Below are positions 50,602 to 61,800 of a DNA stretch of 64,000 nucleotides, one piece after another. This stretch comes from Lanius collurio (Eukaryota > Chordata > Aves > Passeriformes > Laniidae). A model generated the notes under the pieces. The model was not told where the DNA came from. It did not search any database and saw only the letters and a program-made list of their open reading frames with translations. The stretch is from assembly GCA_020086605.1 (NCBI GenBank), contig JACBWW010000016.1, positions 18,292,600-18,356,599 on the forward strand. The letters are read 5' to 3'. Position 1 is the first letter of the stretch. Every line of letters starts with the position of its first letter. The position numbers and the translations under genes are program-made.

Positions 50602-52344
50602 GTGAGTGGTGTTGTATGTGCAAAGCCCAACACACAGGTTGGGGGCAGCCCCTGGGTCCCTGCCCAGTGTTTATCTGCTGCACAAGACAGGGCTTGGGGA
50701 CCTTTTAGCTCCCGGACACCACTGGGGCTGGTCTATGTCACCAGCTTTACAGCCTGCTCCTTCGGCTCGTTATCAGGCCAGGAGGGAAATGCCAATGGAA
50801 TAACTCCAGCTTGAGCTGAAACTGAGCAAGAAAAGCTCATTTAGCAAAAGCACCAAGGGAGGGAGGGAGTGGGGCTGGTGGGGGCACACAGACAAGTGTT
50901 CCCATTCAGATGCCAAAACACGTGAACGGACAATTTATTTACATTAGCCATTTTTTGGAAGAAGAAATGGGAAGGGGGAGAGGCTGTCTCCACTGGGCAT
51001 TCTCATGTTCTGTCTCAGCAGATGGAAGCTGCTGGGCCCCGTGCTGTATCCCTGTGGCACCACACCGCTGTCTGATGGCGAGGGGCCAGAGCATTGTGAG
51101 TGAAACATCACAGCTCCATGGAGCCCTTCCTCCTCCCAGGCCACTTTGCTGTTGGTCCACCCAGTCCCAGCCATCTCCTTGCACTCCAAGTCCCAGCACT
51201 GGCCTCTGCATGGCCGGGCAGGCTGCTGGTGGAGGACCAGCACCCCCTTCAGCTCAGGTGGAGCTTGGCTTGCAGCCTCTGGTTGCAGGGTGGGACGTAA
51301 AGCTACCAGACTTCATCCCAGAAGGCTTTTAGATGCTTCCAGTGCATCTCTGCAGGCCATGAAGAAGGGCAGCAGAAGAAAGGAAGCCCTGCAATTGGAG
51401 GATGCAGCACTTACTGAATGGGAAGTCACAGACCTGTGAGGTTGTCAGCAACTCCCCCAGCCACACAGTCTGCACCTGAATGAGCACCTCCAAATGACCC
51501 CAAAATCACACCCTCAGTTTCAGACACTTCTCCTAGGGCAAGGAGACACTGTACAGTGAAGTTACAACCTGGAGTATTCATTGCATCCCTCAAGGACCTG
51601 CTATGAAAATAGGAGCTGGCTCTAGAGCTCAGCTTCAAGCTTCTCTCAGCTTGAGGGTGCTCAGGTTTGCAGCTCCAAGCTTATGATTGTCTGGGCTAAA
51701 GAAAACCGAGGTAAGGCACAGATCACCCTGTTAGAGCTTGTACAAGTGAGATGCAGATGAGTCTTTCAAAGGGAAAAAAAGAGCCAGAAAGCTCTCAGTG
51801 TGATCTGGATAAATGTGCAGGGGCTACATTTATGGAAAAACTCCTTACACAGACTTTGAGGACACTGCCCAGTAGACCCAAGGCAAGTTCAGACTAAAAG
51901 AACAAGCTACATTTCAAAGGATGGTGGGAATTCATGCAATTTCACCTCTCCAAGGATTATCTTGGATGTATCACAGAAGGGAACAGCTGACTAAACAGTG
52001 CCATGTGGCTGATAATGAAGAGCCAAGAAAACAGACTGATGTCTGGATGCCAAGGATCTCACAGGCCCAAAAAGACAAAAAACCAGCTTTTCATATGGAC
52101 TCTTGAACTAATGTTTTATATGTGATGCTGTAAAATTGAAGTTTAGGATAAAAATCATCATTATATAATTATAAGCTAGACCTGTTTATCTTGGTATTCC
52201 AGTAAAGGAATGTAAAAATTTTAACTGAACTTCCTTCCAAAAATACCTTTTTTACCTATAAATAATTTTAATTTTAAACAAATGAAATTTTGCTAGAGAA
52301 AATTATTACCTGAAATTCTATGCATCAGGTCCTGTTTTCAGTTC

Positions 52345-52346
<2 letters not shown>
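50602..52346. other. Gene-free stretch; overlapping GC-richer frames judged chance
   Basis: The 140-codon plus frame at 50,910-51,332 is overlapped by 90-, 99-, 66- and 97-codon frames in other registers and has no domain. From about 52,080 the DNA becomes AT-rich. No transposon is recognised. Confidence 0.55.

Positions 52347-52377
<31 letters not shown>
52347..52377 (+). repeat. Poly-A tract, about 31 bases
   Basis: The longest uninterrupted A run in the window, following cagttcgc. No recognised element is attached. Confidence 0.95.
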
Positions 52378-52379
<2 letters not shown>

Positions 52380-53054
52380 AAGACGAAAAAGAATAAAACA
52401 ACTAAAAACTCCCAAGTTCCCCATTAGACTTTAAATTTAGTATCTGAAACAAACTCAGGACTTAGTGCTCCCTGTCTGATCTCACAAACTGCTGAACTCA
52501 GCTCCATAAAAACCAGGATGTCTGTTCCTGGGAGGGCTCCTTTTAAATCCTTAAACCTACTGGGAACTGGACAGGTGAGGTAAGTAATGAGCATGGGGTT
52601 TTTTCATGTAATTTTTCTCCGTGTTTCCCAAACTCAAAATACCTCAGGGTTCCCAGTCTTCTTAGTTAGCTCAGACACACACAAAGGTGCAGAAACAGGT
52701 GACTGGAGACAATGGGAACCAGAACAAATTGAGCTGGACACTGATGCCACGAGGAGCACTGAGATCCATGGCTGTGGTGAGCCCTGGGCATTCCCTGGGA
52801 CAACACAGGCTCACACCAAGCTGCCCTGTAGAGCCAACAGCACAGGTACTGCCTCAGAACCTGGTCCCTGGCAATAATGCACATCATAAATGTGAGCATT
52901 CACTAGGGTGACCAGGCTGAGAAGGGGCTAAGCTTCCAGCACACTCAGCCCTTTAGAAAATCAAGATTAGCAAGTCTGATAGCAGCAGTTCTCACACCAA
53001 TCTTAAAAGAAATCACTTAAAATTGCAATTTAAGGAAGTTTTAGGCACACACCT
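52378..53054. other. Non-repeat stretch with a double donor motif
   Basis: Two overlapping good donors (GGACAG then gtgagg, and GTGAG then gtaagt) lie near 52,573-52,578. An ATG upstream (ccaggatgtctg) gives 19 open codons to the first donor (starts MSVPGRAPFKSLN). It could be a first exon, but no promoter-like sequence supports it. Confidence 0.25.
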
Positions 53055-53206
53055 ATGTCCATCCCTGGAAGTGGTCAAGGCCAGGTTGGGTAGGGCTCTG
53101 AGCAACCTGATCTACTGAAAGGTCTCCCTGCCCATGGCAGGGAAGCTTGGGATGAGATGATGCTCAAGGTCCCTTTCAACCTAAACCACCCTGTGATTCT
53201 GTGATC
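53055..53206 (+). mobile_element. CR1 LINE 3' end, short fragment, plus orientation
   Basis: Blocks tccatccctggaagtggtca, aggccaggttggg, ggtctccctgcccatggcag, caaggtccctttcaacctaa and the terminal ctgtgattctgtgat are the CR1 3' end in order. It is about 150 bases long, 5'-truncated and non-coding. It belongs to a different CR1 subfamily type (the 'cctgcccatggcaggg' form) from the copies at 1.8 and 35.4 kb. Confidence 0.95.
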
Positions 53207-53508
53207 CATCTTCCCCAGCAAAGCCCATGAGCACATGTTAAACCTTAAGCAATGTTTATGTCAAAACAAAGCCAAGTTGAAGGTAAGCATGTGTCTGAAG
53301 TGCAGCAGGTGTTGGGGAGAGCCAGCAATGGGGAAAGGACATCCGTCCTGGGATTGGGATGTTTCTCATTTTATAGTGCCTCCCAACATTCAGAGTTGCA
53401 GGTCTTGCCTCTGATTTTAGCTACTCCTCTGCTACAGTTTATAAATGAGTAATTGCTACTAAAATAGAACTGCTGATTTTTTTAAATCTTTCTCTTTTTT
53501 TTTTGCAG
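53207..53508. other. Non-repeat stretch
   Basis: Nothing is recognised apart from the branch-point-like ctgat and pyrimidine tract at its right end, which belong to the acceptor of the next entry. Confidence 0.5.
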
Positions 53509-53563
53509 CTGCATCTATTACCCAAGCGTACAAACATTGTGCTAACAAGATCACCTGACTCAG
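53509..53563 (+). other. Exon-like segment with a textbook acceptor
   Basis: A branch-point-like ctgat lies about 33 bases upstream of a long T/C tract ending in tttttgcag before 53,509; the donor is a fair CTCAG then gtctgt. The 55 bases are open in one frame only (starts LHLLPKRTNIVLTR), phase 0 in and phase 1 out. Its phase does not match exon candidate B. It may be an exon of a non-coding RNA, or chance. Confidence 0.2.
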
Positions 53564-53751
53564 GTCTGTTTTTTATCACAGCAAATATGTTACAGATCTA
53601 TAATCACAACCATGCCTCTCAACATGATTTGTGGGAACTCTGTTAAATGCTCATGCTAAAAATAGTCTTATTCTTTTAAATTCAGCAGCATCACAATATC
53701 CTATGAAATTTTTGATGTTGGATTCTTGAGCATTCATGGCACTGCACTTAC

Positions 53752-53834
53752 TGGGAAGTTGAATGGAAGTTTGGGTTCATGTTCCTTGATACACTGCAAG
53801 AGCCCACCCAGGGCTTCTTCTCTCTCTTCCTGGG
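53752..53834 (-). CDS. Candidate coding exon, unknown protein, minus strand
   Basis: The minus strand reads an open frame of 27 codons after tgcaacttag and ends at a strong donor (TTCCCA then gtaagtgc). The peptide starts QEEREEALGGLLQCIKEHEP and ends KLPFNFP: an acidic amphipathic helix followed by a short proline-bounded motif, which looks like real protein. The weak point is the acceptor, which has no clear pyrimidine tract. Phase is 1 in, 0 out. The helix style recalls the N-terminal exons of some vertebrate zinc-finger proteins, but no diagnostic motif is present, so I make no family call. Confidence 0.25.
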
Positions 53835-56375
53835 CTAAGTTGCATCATCAGCTTTTAGCTGATTTTGGGTACATGGGAAGGGTCCATCAGGAATAGGCTG
53901 AGCCCACCAGACAAACACCAGGGCAGCTCTGTAGGGATCCTTTCCCCTGATCCCCTCCCAGCCTCCAGCCTTTTGCAGCTCAGAGGCTTCCTGAGCCAAG
54001 TGAAATCTCTGGCTCCAGTAATTCTCAGTGGATTTATTTCCAATCCAGCAGCAGCCAAAGCTGGGTTGGACCTAAAAGACTTTTTTTTTTCTGTGGGAAA
54101 TTACACACTTCAATAACACCTGGTAACTGTGGCATTAGGAAATGCAGGAGTATCTTAATTTTTATGTAGATATATACACACAGAGAGAAATATCTTAACA
54201 ATATGTTAGAAATATGTGTTTTGTTTGGAGGGGTGCAAAGCCTCAGCTGTGAGCAGCAGCAATGGCATGAAAACAGTTAAGGCCATAACTGGACTTCAGA
54301 ACACCCACGATCAGTTCCTAAATCTGCCACAGACTTTCTGGTTAGCTCTGGGCATATTAGCTGGGACTCTTATCCATCAACTAGGAAAAATTATGCTGGT
54401 TTGTTCCCTTCATAAGGTCCATGGGGTGTACCAATTCCCAGCCCAGATTTTGCCTAACTTTAGGCATTTAACCACAGCACTTTATCTAAAGCTCCATTAA
54501 AATCAATGCAGAGAGATGGATGCTGTGAGAGTGAGGTCTCCTAAGAGAGCTGTAGCTTCCTCTGGAGAGGTTTACTTCCTACCTGATATATTCAGGAGAA
54601 ATCCTGTAATATCTGAATAACTAATATAATTACTTTGCTGAAGTACCTGGAGTCAGCTACCATGAATATCCAAGTCTTAGCATTTAAAACAATGAGCTGA
54701 TACAAAGAATATTTCCAGTAACAGCATGGAACAACTGCATCCCACCTGCTGAACCACAGCCCAGGGTAACTATCCCTTGGAAATGCACTCACAGCAGTGC
54801 CTGAGGATAGCAGATGTGAAACCCAGAGGCCAAATGCATCCAGATGCAAAGCACTGGCCTTTCCAGCATCACACTGACTTTCCCATTGATAATCCCATCA
54901 AACTTTTGCCCTGCAGCTTCCACATCAGTTATATTTGTATTACAGCAACTCAACTTCTGAAAGGTTTTTGTTGGTTTAATAATACTTAGAAATAAGCAGT
55001 TTGGTGCAGCTTAGACTCATTCCAGCTTATGTATACAGTCAAATCCTATTAATACAATCTAAGTGTTTGTTTTGTTTAAATTCTCTTACACACTCATACA
55101 CATTCTTGCACACCCTTGCACACTCTTGTTCTAGCAAGAGCCCAATTACTTTCTGCAGAGCCCATGGCTAAGGCACAGATTGATGTTACATTCTCTGCTC
55201 TGCTGTTCATCTGTAGCAGAGCTTGTTTATCTCCCAGAGTATGTTTTGCTACAGCCATAAACCTCACCTCAGCAAGAAGCATCTGAGCAATGCTTGGATG
55301 GGGAATTGTAAGCAGCCATGGCAAACAGCAGCCACCTGGCTCACGTCCCAGTGCTCTTCCATTCGAGCAGCTCAGTTCTTTGGTGGCCACTTAGAGTTGT
55401 ATTTTATTTATATAGTGCTGCTAAACCTCATCTTTATTTGTTCATGTAAATTGCCTGAGTAGGCCTGGACTTGGAAGGGAAACACATTTTCTTCCCTAAC
55501 AAAGAAACAGATGATCTCACTGGCAAATGGGACACATACGGCATTGTGTTTACTTTAGAGTGAGCTCTCTTACCAATCAAGCCACTTGACTTATCAAGCT
55601 TCCCCCGCCCCCCCTTCTCTATTATGGGGAAGTCTCCCATCAATGAGAAGAGGATGTCCCTTCTCCACCTCGTGCCATTTCCCATTCCTCTGCCACAGGG
55701 TTGCTGCCCTGGTTGCCATGGCAGAGCTTTTAAGTGTGGTGCTGACAAGTCACAGGCTGAAGAGGTCTGATCCCGCCATAATGCACATGGAAATCAACAG
55801 GATTCAGTTCCTCCTAATGAACTTACATGAACTTACAAGACAGACTGTCTCTTTGTGCTCAATCAACATACAAAAGGTCTCTAAAACCAGGCTTGCACTG
55901 AAATTCAGCCAGGTTTTTAAAACTGCTGTCTAAAGGCTCAGGCCATCTGAAAATCAATCAGTGCAGGCTCTGGTTACAGAGCACTTAACACCTATTCGTC
56001 CAAAGAGCTAAACTGTCATAAGACTTTGGGTAAGTGGAAATCTAGCCCTTGGAACTGCATGTACTGAACCCTAAGAGTGAAGTCCTCCAATTAAATTTGC
56101 TGCAATAGATAATACACAGTAACCTGCTATTGGAGAATGCTTCTGTAATAACTCTTCCTAGGCGTGCTCCAGCCATCATCGTCCTCCTGCAGAAACTACC
56201 TCAAAAGCAAGGCATAAACTCAATTCCTTGTGTTAACCCGAGAATCAGAAATGGACACAAACCTCTGTCTCCCACATCTCAAACGAATCTAGCAACCACC
56301 AGGCAAATAGCTATTTGCAAAGGAATATGCTTAAAGTCTCGTGGCATAAAATACTGATACTACTGTGTTGTGTTG
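53835..56375. other. Gene-free stretch
   Basis: No repeats are recognised except an imperfect cacacncttg tandem at 55,086-55,135. Frames of 83-115 codons overlap on both strands and lack domains. A minus-strand GAG then gtgagg donor near 55,262 has no convincing acceptor. Confidence 0.55.
55086..55135. repeat. Imperfect CACACYCTTG tandem repeat
   Basis: Four to five degenerate copies of a roughly 10- to 12-base unit (tacacactcatacacattc, tgcacacccttgcacactc). Confidence 0.75.
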
Positions 56376-56542
56376 GGCACTGGAATGGCTGCCTGGTGGA
56401 GTCACCGTCCCTGGAAGGTAACTTTTAAGGAAATACTGGATGTGGCACTCAGTGCCATGGCCTGGTTGACAAGGTGCCATGAGGTCACAGCTTGGACTTG
56501 ATGATCTCAAAGGTCTTTTCCAACTTAGTTAATTCTGTGATT
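56376..56542 (+). mobile_element. CR1 LINE 3' end, plus orientation
   Basis: Blocks ggcactggaatggctgcctg, tggagtcaccgtccctgg, tggatgtggcactcagtgcc, atggcctggttgacaaggtg, cttggacttgatgatctcaa and ggtcttttccaacttag, then attctgtgatttt, form the typical CR1 3' end. It is about 165 bases long, 5'-truncated and non-coding. A T30-G13 run begins 13 bases beyond its terminus. Confidence 0.95.
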
Positions 56543-56553
56543 TTGCATTTGGG

Positions 56554-56555
<2 letters not shown>

Positions 56556-56586
<31 letters not shown>

Positions 56587-56598
56587 GGGGGGGGGGGG
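56556..56598. repeat. T30 run joined directly to a G13 run
   Basis: Thirty T (56,556-56,585) are followed immediately by thirteen G (56,586-56,598). On the minus strand this reads C13-A30. It lengthens the minus frame at 56,529-56,825 with a proline/lysine run. Confidence 0.9.
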
Positions 56599-59500
56599 AA
56601 CCTGTCCCTTATATTTCTACAAAAAGACACCATGGATTGGCATTCTGGAGTGAAGGACCACCTTGTCACAAGGTTGTCGTTCAGCTCTTCCCAGGAGACT
56701 CTGGTCCTTAATGGACAAGTGGCCACCCAGGACTTTCCAAACCATGGAAGGCCCATCCTCCCATTTAACTCCTTAACTTCTCCCAGCAACTCTTTTAACA
56801 TTTGGACAATCCTTTCAGTGCACAAAACATAAGGTACCCTTCCAAGTCCCTTTTGCTAAATTTTCTCTGTTGCAGCTGATATCCATCTTGACTTAAAAAG
56901 GACTGTAAGTAAATTGAATGACAGAGTGGAAGACATCATGGAATCATCACTAGCCTGAGCCCTGATTATCCAAAATGCACGATCCCACTTACACAGGGAA
57001 TCATTTCAAATACAGTTCTCTGTTTACAGAACAGGTGACCACAAGTGCTCCTCTCCTAATTCACGACCTGTCGCTATGACACTCCAGACAACCTCTGCTC
57101 CTTGCTGCTATTAATTAGCAGGACAGTTTTCAGCCTGGGGACTGCTGCCATCAGTGTTACCACAGCTATGAGCTAACACATTTGGAGACTCACAGTTAAA
57201 TGAATTGCATGTGCTACCTGGTAGTGCCATTACAGGTTTTTTTACAGCTTTTTTTCCCCTTTTGTTTCCTCTTCTCAAGGACAGACTTTCTGGCAGTTGT
57301 AGACCTGTTGATAAAACCTGTGAAATCTGTTCATGTGGAGCAGTGCAGAAAGGCACCTTTTGTGAGAGCCTGCACAGTTGAGTACACACTGTTATCTCTA
57401 TCCATGTGCTGATTCACTTGTTTATCTGGGTTATCCTAGCCATAAAAATATCTATGAACACACAGGAATCTTGTCCTTGTTTGAATGGCAACACAAAAAA
57501 CCTACTAAGGAGGGGACAGGACCCACAGGTCCCCAAAGCACATGGTGTGTGCCAGCTCTCCTGAAGGTACTGAGAGAAATTCTGCAGATCTAAACGAACC
57601 CCAACACAAAATCTCCACTGCAGCTCTTCTGCAACACTGGGAAGCATCACCCCCAAATATCTTTCTGACAGGCAACGTTACGGTCCCTGAAATTCACCCT
57701 GCTGTCCTTTATTAGGCTGCAGCATCCAACAGAAAAGGTAAAGAGCACAACTCCCCACTCCTCTGCACATGAGTTATTGTGCAATGTCTCAGAGGCAGAG
57801 CTCATAACATTCCTTTTATACATCCGCCTCAGCTTAAACCTGTTCCTGGGGTTATCTGTGCAATGCAGGGAGGAGCAGTGTGAACACAGCTGTGGGATAT
57901 GGTTGGGTGCAGAGGGTTGAAGGGTTTCCCTCCCTGGTGTCACAACCAGTTGTGCTGTACATGCACATGAGCCCTGGACAGAGCTGACTGAAGCCAACAG
58001 CCAAAGTCTTCTCAGCCACACAGTTCACCCACGCTATCAAAAGAGTGATCAGCTGACAACACGTTCTGCTGCACTATTTTGGCTGCATACTTCAGAAATC
58101 CTGACTGATCTTCCACCCAGAGGAAAAGGAAGGAAAAAAAATTGAGTAAGAAATTCCTACAACATCTGAACTGAATATATAGCTGTTGGCAGCTTTTGGT
58201 TTTGTGTTTTACCCTGAGCTTTCACTGGCAAGAGACAGTAAATTCACGAGCTTTTTCCAAGGAACCCAAGAGAGGGGGGAGTCTGCTTGACAGAGTTATA
58301 TCTCTGGCAAGAAGCAGTGCTGATAATCACTTTCACTGGAGATGCTGTAAAGTGGCTCATAATTCATTTCTTTTGTACAATAAATGCAGGACAATTAAAT
58401 CCAGCACTCCTTCGATACTGTGCACAGAACTGTGGGACAATCCATCACTGCCTGCTTATGCACAACAGCATAGAATGAACCCACCCAAAACAAAGAAGGA
58501 AAAAAGCAAATGTGCTTGGGTAAACTGTCTCATCACATTTTCCCACAGTTACAGAGATCCAAGGCTGTAACTCAACTGTGCTTAGCACAGCTCCTTCCCT
58601 TTTTAAGACTCAGATTTTATTTTCCTGTGTTCATTTCCCTTTCTCACCCAGCAGGAAGAGATTTTCAACACAACTGTGTTTGTATTTCGTTAATACAAGA
58701 CCTGTGCCCATGCCATACTGGATTGGTACCCAGCTTCCTCCCTGCTGGCCCTCTGGTGAGACTCAATCAGGAACCTCCTTCATTTCAGCCAAATTTTGGC
58801 AAAGCCTCCTTGTTTCGTCCTCCATATCCAACAGAAGAAGATGAGGAGTTGAGAGCTCAGCCTGAGAATCCTAAAAATTTATTTTTAGTAGAAAATAGTA
58901 TTAAAATCCAAGGGTTTTTTTTTTTTTCCTGATCAGTGGAACCAGCAAAATGTGTTTTCCTACAAATCCACGCTTGGAGAACAAGCTCCTTTTCCAATAC
59001 CTAGGAAAAAGTGAGTTTCAATTTGTATCACAGTATATTCCTGAATGGCAACATTATCATAAGTTTATTCCTCTTGCCAAAGCCACCTCTTTCCAAGTAG
59101 GAATATAACCACAGGAACTTCCATTTTCCATCAAAATTCCAGGGAAATCACAGAATTGCAGTGCTCCTAGCAGAGATGTGTGCAGCTAGGCTAGTACCTC
59201 TGATGGAAACTGGAACCAGTTTCCTCCCTGACTATAGCAAGTTTGAGAGCTCTCACTTCCCAGCCTGTCATCACTGACCTCCCTTGAAGCTGCCCAGGGA
59301 ACTCTGGTATCCAGACCTGTGTGAGAAAAATCCCAATATTCACACACAATCCTTAATGGCTTCTTGAGGAAATCAAAGATTTTAACAAAAAGTCAGTCTA
59401 AGGCAGCAGTCCTTGTCCAGGATAAGAGACCTCAGCCAACATTGTCACAGGCAAAGGTCTTCAAACAGATCTCCAACCTGACCTTTTCAAGTGAGACGTT

Positions 59501-61329
59501 TTTGACAGCTCCAAAGAAGAGAAATAAATGATTTGGGGCCATACAAGGCTCTGTCACAAAGGTCTGAAATCAGGCTGACAGGACACGATAACCTGGGGAT
59601 GAAAAACAGTAATGGGAAACTCACAGCATTCCTGCTTGCAAGCAGTAGAAAAGATAAAAAAAAAGTTTCTGCAAACGTATTTCAGCCTGACTTGTTTGCA
59701 AGCTGTTGGTTTTGTGCTGTTGCCATTCTTGGGATGCAATTAGACATCAGCATGCCTTGGCTTGTTCATACAGTGACTAAGATTAAGAACAAAATCAAAA
59801 AGAGTAACAAATAGGACAGCAACTAATAAAACACACCCACAAGCCAGTATCTTTGTGTTCATCAGAACACTGATATTGAAGAATAATTGTTTTCTGCTGA
59901 AGTGACATAATCACACTTCCCTCATGGATGGCAAGGACCAAAAGAAGAAAAAATAAGGTATTTTTAATGTTACACAAAAGAAATTCTTCAAGATGTGTTT
60001 CCATGCCTAATCTAGAAAACTAAAAAAAAAAATGAGAAAGCCAGATTTGTTTAATTAAATATTCTACAGGAAGAAATGATTGAAACCATTTGGTGTCCTC
60101 AAGTTGTGCAATATTTACACTACACAAATATGGCAATTTCATTTTAACCTTGCTTCCAAAAACCCCGATGCTTACAGGATCCTGCTGTCTCTTTTGTGTC
60201 TATGTTTTTGTTTTTATGATCTCCCTTGAAAGATTCTGAACCCATGGGCAAATTTCAAATCTATTAGACAGAAGAGCAGCTGTCTCCAAGAGAGTCCTTT
60301 CTTACATATTTTATGAATACAGATGGCTGGGTAGAGACTCACCGATCTCTCACGTGCAAAGAAAAGTTGCAGAGTGAGACTTTTTAGGGGCACCAGAGAC
60401 CCATAAAGATAATACAAATGCCCTAATTAATAGAAATGACTCAGCTACAGTTCAAACCTTATTAGACTGCTGGGAATCCAAGCAAATGGCCTAAATCCAT
60501 AGGAAACCAGGCTTCATTAATGTTGCTCCTCACAGTAAGTGTTTGAGGATCAGAAGTTTAGGTCCAAGTGGCTCCATGTGAACCAAAGTTTAGGTAGTTA
60601 ATTCCCTCAGCCTGGGATCTCACTTTGTTCATCTGCTGCATCCAATCCAGCTAAGTCCTACTTGAGGGTCCCTCTTGGGGCTTCTCCACCTGATGTGTGT
60701 CACCACCCTAACAAAGTGCAGCCTTGGGGGAGCTGCATCAGCATTCTGAGTCCCCACGGGCAGTACAGCAGCACTTATTTCATGCGATTTATTAGGACTG
60801 TCCTGCAAACTGAGCTTAAAAATAAATGTTCAGGGCAAAAATGGGGGCTTTCCTGTAAGGGGAAAAAATTTATTCCTCCAGCCATCTTCAGCCTTCGTTT
60901 AAACCCAGCTTATACACATAAAAGCTGCTCTTTCATTATTTAACTTTTTATTATCTAATGTTCTAGTTCTTTATTTCTCATGCCCATGCTCTATACTGAA
61001 GGAGTTAAAAATTAGTACTTGTGGCCCATGGTTTGAAGTTCAGAGTTAAACACATGGTGTTAGGGTCCACAAAAGATCAGGATGAAATTCCAGGAGACCA
61101 AACCAATTAATCTAACAGTCTCTTCTGGCATTAAAAGTTATGAGCCTATCTCTTGAGGGTTTTTAATTGATTGTTTCAATTTTTCAAATACTTACAACCA
61201 TCTAAAGTATTATTAATTTTTCTCCTTTTATTAAATAAAAAAGCAAGTGAATGTAGGAGTAAGGAAATTAATCCTGGATTCTACTAAAATATCAAGAAGA
61301 ATTTTACCAAATGTCAGTCTCCTCAGGCT
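56599..61329. other. Gene-free stretch, nothing recognised
   Basis: No transposon is recognised. The minus-strand segment at about 56,599-56,835 has an open frame (includes MLKELLGEVKELNGRMGLP-like residues) ending in the C13-A30 run and may be an old retrocopy; see findings. Near 57,290 a pyrimidine-rich acceptor (cctcttctcaag) has no good donor. Frames of 124 and 140 codons at 57,647-58,932 lack domains. Confidence 0.5.
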
Positions 61330-61800
61330 GCGTGTATTTATTTAAACCATTCTGGTTAACAGCAGACTGAGGGGGCAACTTTCAGGCGAGGAGTTTTGCA
61401 AATATTTTAAGTAGAGTTTTAATTGACCCAGTTTGACATTAAAAGCACTTTTTAAACTCTTGATATTGTTAGCCATTTAAGATAAGTGGCAATAAATACA
61501 GATTAATTGTAACACATGAAATGAAATCTTGGGGCTGCGGTGGGCCAGTGAAAAGGCCCTTTGTGAGGCAGGGAGGTGGAGGATCGTGTGTTGGGGTCAG
61601 GCTGACAGAATCCCCCATCAGGCTCAGCCAGGCCTTTGGTAGCTCACGCTGAGACCAACTGCAAAGACAACAAACTCTGGGCAAAGGCAAGCAGGGTGAT
61701 TGGCAGGTCTGAAGAAAAACAAAAGCGCCAGGACCAAGGGCTCCCTTTTGTCAGGAGCGCTGCACAGCACAGGACTTAGAGGGAAGCCAACACTGGGGCT
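61330..61800. promoter_or_regulatory. Possible conserved non-coding element
   Basis: Repeat-free, with AT homeodomain-type cores (ttttaattgaccc, gattaattgtaac, atttaagataagtg), retained CpGs (ggctgcgg, ggatcgtgtg, gctcacgctg, aagcgcc, ggagcgctgc) and closed frames on the plus strand. It resembles vertebrate enhancers by composition only. Confidence 0.22.

Noticed and set aside
50910..51439. Plus frames of 140 and 97 codons with shadowing minus frames
   Set aside because: Five overlapping frames in different registers of one GC-richer patch; no domain.
53509..53563. Resemblance of the exon-like peptide RTNIVLTR to dihydrofolate reductase
   Set aside because: Only about six residues are similar, the flanking sequence does not follow that enzyme, and the length is far too short.
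56529..56825. Minus frame ending in a proline/lysine run as a coding gene
   Set aside because: The run is the translated C13-A30 homopolymer. The rest is kept only as a retrocopy possibility in the findings.
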